Shown: positions 1 through 10,846, counted from the first letter of the stretch. The stretch is 33,637 bases of DNA from Candidatus Altimarinota bacterium (GCA_012031035.1 JAAUUT010000058.1:1-33637), one strand, 5' to 3'. Notes: a model not told the origin generated them from the letters alone. Numbers and translations: made by a program.

Positions 1-162
1 GAGGTGATTTGACTTGCATTGATTAGAATTCTTAATTTTTATTAGGAAATAAGAGCGCGATCGCAGTTATGACAATAGTTTCCAAATTTAGAATTGGTAA
101 GGTTTTTCCCAGACTGACGGAAGAGGGATAACTAAGTGCATTCCCATTTATTAAGAGAAATA

Positions 163-606
163 TCAAAGGTTAGAAATTACGATCTTTCCTGTCATTCCTG
201 CTTCAGTATGCCCTGGAACAGTACAACGAAGTTGATAAGTACCGGGTTTTTCAGGAACTAATACCCATTCTGCGATCGCGCCTGGTTTCAATTCTAGTTC
301 GTGAATGGCTCCTTTAATTTCGACCTTACCCGCTTCTACTTTTTGCGTCCAACTCGCGTCAGCGAAATCTTTGGCAGTAAAATAATGTTTTGTTGAGCTA
401 GGATTGTCTAAAACGAGCTTATATTTTTGTCCGGCGACGAAACTCAAATCGTTTGGAAAAAATTTCAACTCGCCCGCACTATTTCCCAGACTAACCTTGA
501 CTTCAGTAACCGATTGTGCGGCTAAAGCAGGTGCAGAACACCAAATAGCAAAACCAATAATAATCGCTATCGCGATCGCCTGAAATTGTTTGATTTGTAT
601 CTTCAT
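163..606 (-). CDS. Secreted cupredoxin (type 1 blue copper protein), plastocyanin-like
   Basis: This 147-residue protein has an N-terminal signal peptide of about 30 residues (hydrophobic stretch, then APALAA), so the mature domain should lie in the periplasm or thylakoid lumen. The mature part is one cupredoxin domain with a complete type 1 copper set: His74, Cys128, His133 and Met138. The Cys-x4-His-x4-Met spacing differs from classical plastocyanin (Cys-x2-His-x4-Met) and resembles auracyanin or rusticyanin-like domains. I therefore infer a blue copper electron carrier or copper-binding protein, but do not call it petE. It begins at ATG 606 and stands alone, with no copper regulator or oxidase visible beside it. 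Confidence in the fold is high; the redox partner is unknown. Confidence 0.85.
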   Translation of the reverse strand: MKIQIKQFQAIAIAIIIGFAIWCSAPALAAQSVTEVKVSLGNSAGELKFFPNDLSFVAGQKYKLVLDNPSSTKHYFTAKDFADASWTQKVEAGKVEIKGAIHELELKPGAIAEWVLVPEKPGTYQLRCTVPGHTEAGMTGKIVISNL

Positions 607-764
607 AACTTTGTCACCAACCTTCAGTTGAGAAAAAAGGCAACAGGGAGGTATAAAAGTCTAAAAGCCCTGTCTTTTAAAAGCAAAACTTTTGGGCAAA
701 GCTTAAATTTTTATCTAAAACTTAAACTATTGCCTTTTGCCTCTTGCCTTTTAACACTAACCGA

Positions 765-1642
765 TTAAAGATACTTTTGTAACAATAATGATAGTCTTTC
801 TTTCGTCGCCGCTGGCACTTTATCGAGAGGCGTAAGAATGGCATATTTGAGGGCGGAATGTGCGGCAGAAACAGGCGGATTTTCGCTCAAACGTTTTACG
901 GTTTCTTGAATGACTTTTTGGGCATTAATGGCATTGCGATGTAAATTTTCAATTACCATTCGACGGTTACGTGGTCGTGGTCTGGATGCCAACAATCGTA
1001 ATCGGTAACTAATGCTAGGGTAGCGTAGGCAATCTCTGCTTCGATCGCCAGTTTTGCTTCTTGTAAATTGGTCATGCCGATAATGGTTGCGCCCCAGCTA
1101 CGATAGAGATTCGATTCTGCTTTAGTCGAAAAGGCTGGCCCTTCCATACAAACATATGTTCCGCCGCGATGGAGTTCCACATCGGGTAAATTGAGGCTTG
1201 CTACCGCATCGCCAAGCACTTGAGCTAAATTAGGACAAACGGGATGACCAAATCCAATATGAGCGACAATTCCCTCGCCAAAAAAGGTAGAGATTCGGTT
1301 TCTGGTGCGATCGATAAATTGATCGGGAACGACGAGATCTAAGGGTTTGACTTCTTCTTTGAGCGAACCAACGGCTGAGGCAGAGATAATATATTCCACC
1401 CCTAATTTTTTCATGGCATAAATATTTGCCCGAAAGGGTAATTCCGTTGGTAGTAGGTGATGATTGCGTCCGTGACGCGCCAGAAAAGCAACGGGCGTTC
1501 CTTCTAGGGTTCCCACAATAAACGCATCCGAGGGAGAACCAAAAGGCGTATTAATGGTAACTTCTTTGACCTCTTTGAGAGCATCCATTTTATAGAGGCC
1601 GCTACCGCCGATGATACCGATTTTTACTTGTGTCATAGCCAT
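765..1642 (-). CDS. mtnP: S-methyl-5'-thioadenosine phosphorylase, frameshifted near 960
   Basis: The enzyme cleaves methylthioadenosine, the by-product of polyamine synthesis, into adenine and methylthioribose-1-phosphate for methionine salvage. The N-terminal part ([52 protein letters not shown]) is typical of the PNP/MTAP family and runs to about residue 228, where the frame stops after DHVTVEW. The remaining 60 or so residues ([14 protein letters not shown] onwards) continue in another frame. Restoring one A at positions 959-960 gives VTVEMVIENL and a protein of about 292 residues, the usual family length. Translation can start at ATG 1642 or ATG 1636; the latter gives [11 protein letters not shown]. 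It lies downstream of pyrE on the same strand. The lost base is either a sequencing error or a recent inactivation; the rest of the gene shows no decay. Confidence 0.9.
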
Positions 1643-1647
1643 CTAAA

Positions 1648-1677
1648 AATTATGAATGATGAATGATGAATTATGAA
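1648..1677. repeat. Short ATGAATGATGA tandem repeat
   Basis: Four imperfect copies of ATGAATG/ATTATGA units fill much of the gap between mtnP and pyrE. Low-complexity repeats of this kind are common between cyanobacterial genes. Confidence 0.6.
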
Positions 1678-1715
1678 AACTGGGTTGGAGCGAATAGCCG
1701 TTATTGTAGACGAAC

Positions 1716-2330
1716 TTAAAGCGGTTTTGGTAATTGAGAATAACGTTGCTGAACGTCTCGTATCGAAAATATAGCTTGAAACTGGAGTCCTTGCGCTTGA
1801 TAAAATTCTGCGCCGCCTTGTTCGCGATCGACCAGTGCAATAACGCGATCGCATTCGTAACCCGCATCGCGCAATCTCTCTACTGCTAACATCGCCGATT
1901 TTCCGGTCGTCACCACATCTTCTAAGACGACCACGTTTGTCTCCTCAGCAAGCATTGGCCCTTCGATATAAGCTTGCGTTCCGTGTCCTTTCGCTTCCTT
2001 ACGAATAATTAATGCGGGTATGGGTTGATTTTCATAAGCTGAGACGACGCTGACAGCAGTAACGATGGGATCGGCCCCAAGGGTTAAACCTGCGACGGCT
2101 TGAGTATCTTCTGGCAAAATTGAAAATAACAAGCGACCGACCGCTAATGCCCCTTCGGAATTGAGGGTAACTTGTTTGCCATTAATGTAGTAACTACTGC
2201 GCTGGCCGGAGGAAAGAAGAAAATCGCCTTCTTTATAGGCTAAACGCGCGAACAAATCTAAAAGAAACTGGCGCAAAGCCGTCAAATCGAGACTAGCAAC
2301 TGAAACAGTAACGGGGCGATCGCTTTTCAT
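1716..2330 (-). CDS. pyrE: Orotate phosphoribosyltransferase
   Basis: This cytosolic enzyme transfers phosphoribose from PRPP to orotate, giving OMP in de novo pyrimidine synthesis. The 204-residue protein has the type I phosphoribosyltransferase fold. The PRPP-binding loop VVVLEDVVTTGKSA lies at about residues 134-147, preceded by IIRKEAKGHGT, the flexible loop carrying catalytic lysines. The N-terminal FLLSSGQRSSYYINGK is the family's orotate/PRPP pocket segment. The length is normal and the frame intact. It starts at ATG 2330, is divergent from the SLH gene across a 179-bp gap, and mtnP follows 73 bp downstream, so the two may be cotranscribed. Confidence 0.95.
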   Translation of the reverse strand: MKSDRPVTVSVASLDLTALRQFLLDLFARLAYKEGDFLLSSGQRSSYYINGKQVTLNSEGALAVGRLLFSILPEDTQAVAGLTLGADPIVTAVSVVSAYENQPIPALIIRKEAKGHGTQAYIEGPMLAEETNVVVLEDVVTTGKSAMLAVERLRDAGYECDRVIALVDREQGGAEFYQAQGLQFQAIFSIRDVQQRYSQLPKPL

Positions 2331-2509
2331 AAAACCCAGGGAAAACTATAAATTAACAAAGCTTTTGTTAGTTAGGAGATCGGTTAGAATTGAGCCAGAT
2401 TGACTAATTTTGAGAAAACATTCTTGCAATTTAATTATTCGGTCGCCATTTCTGCCGTCTCAAAACACCTGTCCTTAAAAATACTCTTTTATGTGAGGAG
2501 CAAGCAACA

Positions 2510-3268
2510 ATGAATAGAAAGACTAACGCTTTATTATCGATCCTAGCGGCTTTGGGAATCCCAATGCTCGCACCGTCATTAGCTCATGCAGGCGAAGAAC
2601 AAACAATCGCTGCTAATTCTACTTATAGCGATAGGGGCTATCAAATCCCGTCTTATAGCGATCGCGATGGCGAACAACTTTTATCTCAAACAACCAGTAT
2701 TTCTCAATTTACAGACGTTTCTCCCAATGCGTGGGCATTTGAATCGCTGCGAAATTTGGTTGAAGACTATGGTTGTATTGCGGGTTATCCCGATCGCACT
2801 TATCGAGGCGATAGGGCTTTGACTCGCTATGAATTTGCAGCGGGGATGAATGCTTGTTTGCAAGCTTTCGAGCGTCGTATGCTTGAAGGCAGAGGTACTA
2901 CCCCTAACCAGACGACCCCTCAAACGGCTACTTCACAAGATTCCTTAAATGAAGTTTTCGAGTGTGCTTTTTTTCATAATATGAATTCTTTTTACGAAAG
3001 CACTGGTATTTTAGATCAACTCAACACCCAACTAGGAATCTCTCCTTTTAAGGTTCCGGCTGCTTTCCCAGAAAATCAAATTGCTAGGGATGGCGAGTTA
3101 CTTCATGAAATCTATAAAGATGCCCTGCAACAACAATCTTCTTTACCAAGAATGAGAACGAGAGATTTACCCAATCCCTTCGATACCTCTCTCCTAGAAA
3201 ACCCTGGCTATACTCGTCCTGCCGCCTCTGATGGGCGAAGAGAATTAATTATCGAACAAATGCGGTAA
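2510..3268 (+). CDS. Exported protein with a single SLH domain, no porin barrel
   Basis: This 252-residue protein begins with a signal peptide of about 27 residues ending in SLAHA. After a short linker comes one S-layer homology domain at about residues 66-118 (QFTDVSPNAWAFESLRNL, then GCIAGYPDRTYRGDRALTRYEFA), very like the domain that opens cyanobacterial OprB-type iron-uptake porins, including the one at 18502-20021. The coiled coil and beta-barrel that normally follow are absent; the last 130 or so residues are unrecognised and rich in Thr, Gln and Pro. It may anchor to the peptidoglycan-bound polysaccharide that SLH domains bind, but its function is unknown. A GAGGAG Shine-Dalgarno at 2494-2499 supports the ATG at 2510. 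It could be a porin relative that has lost its barrel, or a separate small family. Confidence 0.75.
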   Translation: MNRKTNALLSILAALGIPMLAPSLAHAGEEQTIAANSTYSDRGYQIPSYSDRDGEQLLSQTTSISQFTDVSPNAWAFESLRNLVEDYGCIAGYPDRTYRGDRALTRYEFAAGMNACLQAFERRMLEGRGTTPNQTTPQTATSQDSLNEVFECAFFHNMNSFYESTGILDQLNTQLGISPFKVPAAFPENQIARDGELLHEIYKDALQQQSSLPRMRTRDLPNPFDTSLLENPGYTRPAASDGRRELIIEQMR

Positions 3269-3269
3269 T

Positions 3270-3315
3270 TCAGTTATCAGTTATCAGTCTACTGTGACTG
3301 GTCACTGATAACTGA
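3270..3315. repeat. CAGTTATCAGTTATCAGT inverted repeat
   Basis: TCAGTTATCAGT at 3277-3288 is complementary to ACTGATAACTGA at 3304-3315, giving a 12-bp stem around a 15-nt loop containing GTGACTGGTCA. The same words recur at about 31628, and GTGACC/ACTGGTCAC words recur near 21146 and 24520, so this is a dispersed repeat. It is followed by A rather than T on the plus strand, so it is a poor terminator for the SLH gene. Confidence 0.65.
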
Positions 3316-3321
3316 AAAAAT

Positions 3322-3393
3322 CCAGGGTGCAGGAGTTGAACCTGCCTTGCGCGAATTATGAGTTCGCTGCCTCAACCGCTCGGCCAACCCTGG
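3322..3393 (-). tRNA. tRNA with CAT anticodon, probably tRNA-Ile2 (lysidine-modified)
   Basis: On the minus strand a 72-nt cloverleaf folds cleanly: acceptor CCAGGGT/ACCCTGG (7 bp), D arm GCC...GGC with GAGCGGTTGA loop, anticodon stem GCGAA/TTCGC with loop CTCATAA, variable loop GCAAG, and T arm GCAGG/CCTGC with loop TTCAACT. CCA is not encoded. A CAT anticodon can be initiator Met, elongator Met or Ile2. The AACTCATAATT context and the GGCCGAGCGGTTGAGGC D arm resemble plastid and cyanobacterial trnI-CAU rather than either methionine tRNA. As Ile2, TilS would convert C34 to lysidine so that it reads AUA. The identity is inferred from memory of the family. Confidence 0.88.
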
Positions 3394-3593
3394 TTAAAAA
3401 GTTTTAACGTCACTATCAGATTGCGAGTCAACTTTGCCGCTACCCGGAGGATAATCGCACATTAACAATTAATGCCAAAAATAATTATATCTTTAGAATA
3501 GCTTTTTTGATGGTGAATCTTAATTGTATTCAGTCTAGTCCTTAAAATAGAAACAACCTATTTCACGTAAGACGCGATTTTCATAGTCGGATA

Positions 3594-4319
3594 ATGAAAT
3601 TTTTATCAATCCATCCAGGTAAATCAACCGCAATGCTAGCGCTATCTTTATTGGTCATGATGTTAGGAAGCGGTCTTGTTAGTGCTTTGGTCGCTTATGC
3701 CATGGGTCATGAAGCCCTAAAAGGGGTCAGTCAACCCGATATCAATCCGGCTAAAAAGATAGCAGAAAATCGCACTAAGCCGAATAGTCCTCAAGAATTC
3801 GTCCCACTCGATGAAAAGACGATTTTGACCCAAGTTTACGATCGCATTAATGGTAAAGACGATAAATCTGACGAACCAGCTAAGAAAACGGCAGATGAAG
3901 CTAAAGAAAAAGAAAATTCAGCCCAATCCGCTAATAATTCTCCCAAAAAAGTTGAAAAAACTAACGTCGCCGCTAAATTTCCCGTACAAGTTCGCGATGA
4001 GGGAGTCACGCTGGAAGTGGTCAAAACTTCGCAAGAAGGCGGTTCTTTATTACTTAATGTTAACCTCAGCAATAAAGGCTCAGAACCCGTCAGATTTCTT
4101 TACAGCTTCTTGGAAGTAGAAGACGAGCAAGGAAGACCGCTCAGCGCCATTGCAGACGGATTACCAGGAGAATTACCAGCCAACGGAGAAAAATTTTCGG
4201 GCACTGTTAAGATCCCCTTAGAACTAGTAAGCGACGAACAAAAAATCTCGTTAAACTTAACTGATTACCCCGATCAAAAATTAAAGCTAGATGTTCAAAA
4301 TATTCCAGTCGCTCGATAA
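3594..4319 (+). CDS. Unknown membrane-anchored protein with C-terminal beta domain
   Basis: I do not recognise this 241-residue protein. It has an N-terminal hydrophobic segment at about residues 12-36 (a membrane anchor or uncleaved signal), then a charged, low-complexity Lys/Glu/Ala/Asn linker at about 50-125. A C-terminal domain at about 128-240 follows, with alternating hydrophobic strands (VTLEVVKTS, GSLLLNVNLSNKG, VRFLYSFLEVEDEQG). That pattern resembles the immunoglobulin-like domains of the DUF4352 type, which sit outside the membrane. This suggests an anchored envelope protein. It lies 66 bp upstream of the CNNM/CorC gene on the same strand, and the two may be cotranscribed. No function is assigned. 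Confidence 0.65.
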   Translation: MKFLSIHPGKSTAMLALSLLVMMLGSGLVSALVAYAMGHEALKGVSQPDINPAKKIAENRTKPNSPQEFVPLDEKTILTQVYDRINGKDDKSDEPAKKTADEAKEKENSAQSANNSPKKVEKTNVAAKFPVQVRDEGVTLEVVKTSQEGGSLLLNVNLSNKGSEPVRFLYSFLEVEDEQGRPLSAIADGLPGELPANGEKFSGTVKIPLELVSDEQKISLNLTDYPDQKLKLDVQNIPVAR

Positions 4320-4385
4320 ATAGAGGAAACGATAATTTCCAGTCAAGCCATAAGCCTCTTTGCGATCGCCAACTACATAACTGCA

Positions 4386-5831
4386 ATGACTGTTCCAGAT
4401 ATATTGCTACGATTGCTCTCAGTAATTATACTGATTGCGATCGATGCTTTTTTTGTTACTGCTGAGTTTTCCATCGTTTCTGTAAGGCGATCTCGGATCG
4501 GTCAGTTAGTCGAGGCAGGAGATATTCAAGCAAAGACCGTACAATCTTTTCAGAGAAGTATCGATCGCCTTTTGTCGGCAACTCAGTTGGGAATCACCCT
4601 CTCAAGCTTGGCGCTGGGATGGATTAGTGAAAGGACGATGGCGGTATTAATCAAAGATTTATTCGCTCGTCTGTCGCTGTCTCCAGAAGTTTCAAAGGCG
4701 CTTTCGCACGGATTAGCCGTTCCCATCGCCTTTTTGGTCATAGCTTACCTACAAATCGTTTTAGGAGAACTATGTCCTAAATCGGTTGCCTTGCTCTATT
4801 CAGAACAACTGGCTCGCTTTCTAGGGCCTCCAATGGACGCGATCGCGCGTATTTTTAATCCTTTTATCTGGATCTTAAATCAATCGACGCGCTTTTTATT
4901 GCGCCTTGTCGGGATTAAAAACAGCGACAGTGGATGGTATACTCGCGTTAGCTCGGAAGAACTTAAGATTATTATTGCTACAGAAGGAGAAACGACGGGT
5001 TTAGAAGCGAGAGAACGCAAACTTCTCCAAAATGTTTTTGAGTTTGGCACGACTAACGCCTCTGAAGTTATGATTCCTCGCAGCCAATTAATTGCGATCG
5101 CCCAAACAGCAACCTTTGAAACCTTGCTCAACGAAGTTAATACGACCGGACATTCTCGCTACCCCGTTAAGGGGGAATCTTTGGACGATATTCGCGGCAT
5201 CATCGAGTTTAAAGACCTCGCCTTTCCGCTAGCACAAGGTCAGTTGCGATCGGATACGCCAATCGCGTCTTGGATAAAACCCTTGCATTTCGTCCCAGAA
5301 ACTACCCCGTTGAGCGAATTACTGCCTTTGATGCAGCGATCGCACTTACCGATGGTTATTGTGGTTGATGAATTTGGCGGAACCTCTGGATTAGTAACTT
5401 TAGAAGATTTAATCGCCGAAATCATTGGCGACAATCCCGCCGCTAAAAATTCTGACGCGCTTGCTATTCAAGCGATCGACGAGCAAACCTATTTAATCCA
5501 AGCACAAATCAACTTAGATGAAGTCAATGAATTGTTGAAATTAAATTTGCCCATCGCCGATGAGTATCAAACTTTAGGCGGTTTTTTGCTCTATAAATGG
5601 CAAAAAATTCCCGATCGCGGAGATACGCTGTTTTACGAAAACTTAGAATTGACAGTCGTTTCTTCAGAAGGGCCGCGTTTATCCCTAATCCGCGTTCATC
5701 AACGCAAACCAACGCCTAACCAATCGGAATTGGATGAAAGTAAAGTCTCGACCAATGGTTATTTGTGGCGCGAAAATTCCCAAGAAGAACGCGATGACTC
5801 TGCACGAGAAGTTAACCCGACAGACCGATGA
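4386..5831 (+). CDS. CNNM/CorC-family membrane protein (DUF21, CBS pair, CorC_HlyC)
   Basis: This is an integral membrane protein of 481 residues with the standard three-part order. An N-terminal DUF21/CNNM transmembrane domain covers about residues 1-200; a pair of CBS domains covers about 215-340 (VMIPRSQLIAIA, HSRYPVKGESLDDIRGIIEFKDL, LPMVIVVDEFGGTSGLVTLEDLIAEIIGD); a C-terminal CorC_HlyC domain covers about 360-440 (LNLPIADEYQTLGGFLL). Family members are linked to magnesium or cobalt export or tolerance, although many are annotated as hemolysins on old evidence. CBS domains usually bind adenine nucleotides. Length and frame are normal. Transport of Mg is an inference from the family. Confidence 0.9.
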   Translation: MTVPDILLRLLSVIILIAIDAFFVTAEFSIVSVRRSRIGQLVEAGDIQAKTVQSFQRSIDRLLSATQLGITLSSLALGWISERTMAVLIKDLFARLSLSPEVSKALSHGLAVPIAFLVIAYLQIVLGELCPKSVALLYSEQLARFLGPPMDAIARIFNPFIWILNQSTRFLLRLVGIKNSDSGWYTRVSSEELKIIIATEGETTGLEARERKLLQNVFEFGTTNASEVMIPRSQLIAIAQTATFETLLNEVNTTGHSRYPVKGESLDDIRGIIEFKDLAFPLAQGQLRSDTPIASWIKPLHFVPETTPLSELLPLMQRSHLPMVIVVDEFGGTSGLVTLEDLIAEIIGDNPAAKNSDALAIQAIDEQTYLIQAQINLDEVNELLKLNLPIADEYQTLGGFLLYKWQKIPDRGDTLFYENLELTVVSSEGPRLSLIRVHQRKPTPNQSELDESKVSTNGYLWRENSQEERDDSAREVNPTDR

Positions 5832-6031
5832 AATCTGCTGTTAATCTGGCTTTAAACTCTAGAAAGTAGCTTATAACTCAAAATAAAAAGGCAAATTATC
5901 AAGAAAAGAACAGCGATCGCAAAATTTATCGCAAACTAAATAGCTATGATAGTATCTTGATGGTTTTGCTGGCTCAAAGGCACAATGCCTGAGTCAAATG
6001 TGGTGGAGGAGTGTAAAGGAGTAAATTGCGG

Positions 6032-7099
6032 ATGTCAAAAGGACACCAACTGATAAGTAGACCCAGAAATCAGTTCCAGCCAATTCGCGTCGGCATTGTC
6101 GGCGTTGGCAATATGGGACAACATCATACCCGCGTACTTAGCTTGCTCAAAGATGTTGAGTTAGTGGGAGTTTCTGACATTAATGTCGAGCGAGGATTGG
6201 ACACAGCGAGCAAGTATCGAGTTCGTTTTTTTGAAAATTATCTCGACTTATTACCCTATATAGATGCCGTCTGCATCGCCGTTCCGACGAAATTGCATTT
6301 TCAAGTTGGGATGGATTGCTTGCAAGCAGGCATTCATACGCTCATCGAAAAACCGATCGCGGCGAATATAACTGAGGCAGAAGCTTTAGTTAACGCAGCA
6401 GCAGAATCTAAATGTATTTTGCAAGTCGGACATATCGAACGGTTTAATCCAGCATTTCAAGAACTTAGCAAAGTTCTCAAAACTGAAGAATTACTTGCCC
6501 TAGAAGCCCATCGGATGAGTCCCTATTCAGATAGAGCTAATGACGTTTCTGTGGTCTTGGATTTGATGATTCACGACATCGACCTTTTGTTAGAGGTCGT
6601 TTCTGCCCCCGTAGTCAAGCTAACGGCTAGCGGCAGCAGAGCATCTGATTCTGGCTATCTCGATTATGTAACGGCAACGCTAGGATTTAGCAATGGCATT
6701 GTCGCCACTTTAACGGCGAGTAAAGTTACTCACCGTAAAATTCGTCGTTTAGCCGCTCATTGTAAGAATTCCCTGACAGAAGCGGATTTTCTCAACAATG
6801 AAATTTTGATTCATCGCCAAACAACGGCTAACTATACGACCGATTACGGTCAGGTGTTCTATCGCCAGGATGGTTTAATTGAAAAGGTTCATACTAGCAA
6901 TATCGAACCCCTCCATGCAGAATTAGAACATTTTGTCAACTGCGTGCGCGGTGGCGATCGCCCTTCGGTTGGCGGCGAACAAGCGCTCAAGGCGTTACGT
7001 TTAGCGAGTTCGATCGAACAGATGGCGCTAGACGGTCAAGTCTGGCAAAAATCAGATTGGCACGAAAGATTAAATATGCCGACGATCGCGATTTCTTAA
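6032..7099 (+). CDS. Gfo/Idh/MocA-family NAD(P)-dependent oxidoreductase
   Basis: The protein is about 355 residues long. Its N-terminal Rossmann domain contains the dinucleotide motif GIVGVGNMGQHH, the CIAVPTKLHF strand and the family's EKPIA motif, followed by GHIERFNPAF. The C-terminal GFO/IDH/MocA alpha/beta domain carries LMIHDIDLLLE, where the histidine is the usual catalytic-region residue. Such enzymes oxidise or reduce sugars, inositols or related cyclic substrates; the substrate cannot be read from sequence. ATG 6032 is 10 nt after GGAG (6018-6021); an in-frame TTG at 6026 is possible but only 4 nt from it. It is monocistronic as far as can be seen. A small imperfect hairpin at 5973-5993 lies in the leader. 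Confidence 0.9.
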   Translation: MSKGHQLISRPRNQFQPIRVGIVGVGNMGQHHTRVLSLLKDVELVGVSDINVERGLDTASKYRVRFFENYLDLLPYIDAVCIAVPTKLHFQVGMDCLQAGIHTLIEKPIAANITEAEALVNAAAESKCILQVGHIERFNPAFQELSKVLKTEELLALEAHRMSPYSDRANDVSVVLDLMIHDIDLLLEVVSAPVVKLTASGSRASDSGYLDYVTATLGFSNGIVATLTASKVTHRKIRRLAAHCKNSLTEADFLNNEILIHRQTTANYTTDYGQVFYRQDGLIEKVHTSNIEPLHAELEHFVNCVRGGDRPSVGGEQALKALRLASSIEQMALDGQVWQKSDWHERLNMPTIAIS

Positions 7100-7114
7100 A
7101 ACGGTTAATAGATA

Positions 7115-7134
7115 GGGGCGCACGCCAGCGCCCT
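7115..7134. other. GC-rich hairpin downstream of the oxidoreductase
   Basis: GGGGCGC and GCGCCCT pair (7 bp, one G-T) around the loop ACGCCA, 15 nt after the oxidoreductase stop. No T tract follows, so it may be a weak terminator, an mRNA 3' end stabiliser or a repeat. I see no gene in the rest of 7135-7373. Confidence 0.35.
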
Positions 7135-7373
7135 CTCAGTTACCAAGTCAGGTCAGTGACAAGATTCGTATTCCAGAGCGCATACATCTGCGGTTTTTAC
7201 CAGCTAAGCGGTTTTGAACCTCTTCCCCCTTGACAAGCTAAGGGGTATCCATAACATTAATATTTACAACTAGCAACTTACGTTAGTTTAAATGATTCGG
7301 AAAAAGCGATCGTTCAACGATACCGCTTTCACAGGTGCGATCGCATCGTAGTTTATAAAAAATATTTTTCCTC

Positions 7374-9133
7374 TCAAGTTTTCATCCCCGAATAAACTAA
7401 CCCGCGTTGTGCATCAACCGTAATAATTGCGCCTTCGCGGATAAGTTTAGTTGCATCTTTAACAGCCACAATTGCAGGTAAGCCGATTCGCAAGCTAATC
7501 ACCGCCGCATGACTAGTTAAACTAGGATCTTCGGTAATAATACCAGCCGCTTTGCGCATGGCTTCGACAAACTCAGCATTAGTGCCAGGAACGACCAAAA
7601 TATCTCCAGCGTTAAAATTTCCTAGTTCTCTAGCGTGATTAGCAACCCTAGCCCGACCGCTAGCAATTCCCTGACCGATCCCAAGTCCTTTACCCAAAAC
7701 AGCTTTGATAACTTCTACCTTAATTAAATCCGTCGAACCCGCTACCCCTTGCAAGGTTCCTGCTGTCATTACCACCAAATCCCCATCGACCAAGAAATGG
7801 TTTTCCTGTGCCATATTAATAGCCGCTTGGAACGTTTGACTAGCGGAGGGTAGATCGAGCATTACGATAGGTCTAACACCCCAAACCAACTGCAACTGTC
7901 GGGCGACATCGACATGAGGCGTAATCGCTAAAATTGGAGTCTGAGGTCGAAATTTAGAAACATTGCGAGCCGTTGCACCCGTTTTAGTTAGGGTCATAAT
8001 AGCGGCTGCTTCTAGTTGTTCGGCAATCTGACTGACAGCAGAAGAAATCGAGTTAGGAATTGATTGCTTGATATTGGGACGTTGCTGAATGTTAGATTGA
8101 ATGTCTTCTTGCTCGATTCTCTCCGCTATTCGTGCCATCGTCGCGACAGCTTCTACGGGATATTGACCAACCGCCGTTTCATTAGAGAGCATCACCGCAT
8201 CGGTTCCATCGAGAATAGCATTGGCGACATCCGAGACTTCTGCACGAGTCGGACGGGGGTTATTTGCCATACTATCGAGCATCTGAGTAGCTGTAATAAT
8301 CGGAATTCCTAACTGGTTTGCCGTCGCAATCAATCGTTTTTGCAGAATTGGGACATCTTCTGCGGGTAATTCTACGCCTAAATCTCCTCGCGCTACCATC
8401 ACGCCATTACACAACGAGAGAATGGCTTCCATCTCTTCAATGGCTTCGTGCTTTTCAATTTTGGCAATCACGGGAACAGATTTTCCCGTACTGGCAATCA
8501 AATCTTTAATTTCTAAAATATCTTGTGGGTTGCGCACGAAACTCAAGGCAATCCAATCGACCCCTTGATCTAACCCAAACATCAAATCGGCTTTATCCTT
8601 GTCAGTTAAAGCTTTGACCGATAGATAAACCCCTGGGAAATTTACGCCTTTGTTGCTCGATAGCACCCCACCGACTATGACTCGGCAATGTAGATCTCGA
8701 CTTTGGCGGTCTATTTTTCCACGCGCATTTCCACCTTGCCATCGTCGAGAAGAATGCGCGAGCCTTCAGGTACTTCGTCGGCTAGATATTCATAACTGAC
8801 ATAGCCTATTTCCTGAGAGCATTCAACCTCGCGGCTGGTAAGAATATAAGAATCTCCAGATTGTAGCGTAATAGATTGACATTTATACTTACCCAAACGG
8901 ATTTTAGGGCCTTGTAAATCTTGTAAAATCCCGACGGGTTGATTTAGCTCGAATGCCATCTGGCGAATCAGGCGAATGCTGCGTTGGTGGTCTTCGTGCG
9001 TCCCGTGGGAGAAGTTGAGACGTAATGTTGTTGCACCTGCTTGAATGATTTGACGGAGAACTCCAGACTTGAGCGTAGCAGGTCCGATAGTAGCAACGAT
9101 TTTAGTTCGACGGTACGCGGTGCGCGATTGCAT
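7374..9133 (-). CDS. pyk: Pyruvate kinase with C-terminal PEP-utilizer domain, frameshifted at 8714-8718
   Basis: Pyruvate kinase converts PEP and ADP to pyruvate and ATP at the end of glycolysis. Residues 1-140 in the first frame (RRTKIVATIGPATL, LRLNFSHGTHEDH, LQDLQGPKIRLGK) form the start of the barrel and the beginning of the B domain. The frame stops after KVEMRVEK. The second frame carries the rest of the barrel (DWIALSFVRNPQDI, VIAKIEKHEA, VMVARGDLGVELP, TATQMLDSM), the C domain, and an extra PEP-utilizer mobile domain with the TSHAAV histidine motif. Adding one A to the run of five at 8714-8718 (minus strand) restores VEKIDRQSRDLHCRVIVGG and gives about 586 residues, the normal cyanobacterial form. 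The gene is otherwise undamaged, so a consensus error is likely. Confidence 0.93.
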
Positions 9134-9338
9134 ATTCGAATTGAAGAGGATGGGCAGGCTGTAATGATACTAGCAATAGGTAACTACTGACAAATCAATT
9201 AGCTTGCCATTATTCTACCCTTAAAGAGACAGCGATAAATCTATAGGGAAAGCGAGAAGAGTACTAATAGGTGATAAGCTAAAACATGGCAAATTTCACA
9301 TTCATTTAACACTTTCGCTCATAGCCAAAATCACTTAA

Positions 9339-10811
<1,473 letters not shown>

Positions 10812-10815
10812 TTTA

Positions 10816-10846
10816 GGCGATTAGTGACTGGGAATTGGCGATTGGG
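10816..10846. repeat. GGCGATT/GTGACTGG intergenic repeat
   Basis: GGCGATTAGTGACTGGGAATTGGCGATTGGG-type words between the beta and epsilon genes match the GGCGATTGG units near 23691 and 24485. It is another copy of the dispersed short repeat, here inside an operon. Confidence 0.5.

Noticed and set aside
163..606. Naming this gene petE (plastocyanin)
   Set aside because: The Cys-x4-His-x4-Met spacing and the segment around the first histidine do not match plastocyanin.
3277..3315. Strong hairpin as a terminator for the SLH gene or the tRNA
   Set aside because: On the plus strand the stem is followed by A, not T, and on the minus strand the T run precedes the stem. The same sequence is dispersed elsewhere, so a repeat is the better call.
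5973..5993. Riboswitch in the oxidoreductase leader
   Set aside because: Only one small bulged hairpin is visible, with no recognisable aptamer core.
8700..8720. Programmed ribosomal frameshifting in pyk at the A run
   Set aside because: No stimulatory structure is evident, the family is not known for recoding, and the same type of loss recurs in unrelated genes of the window.
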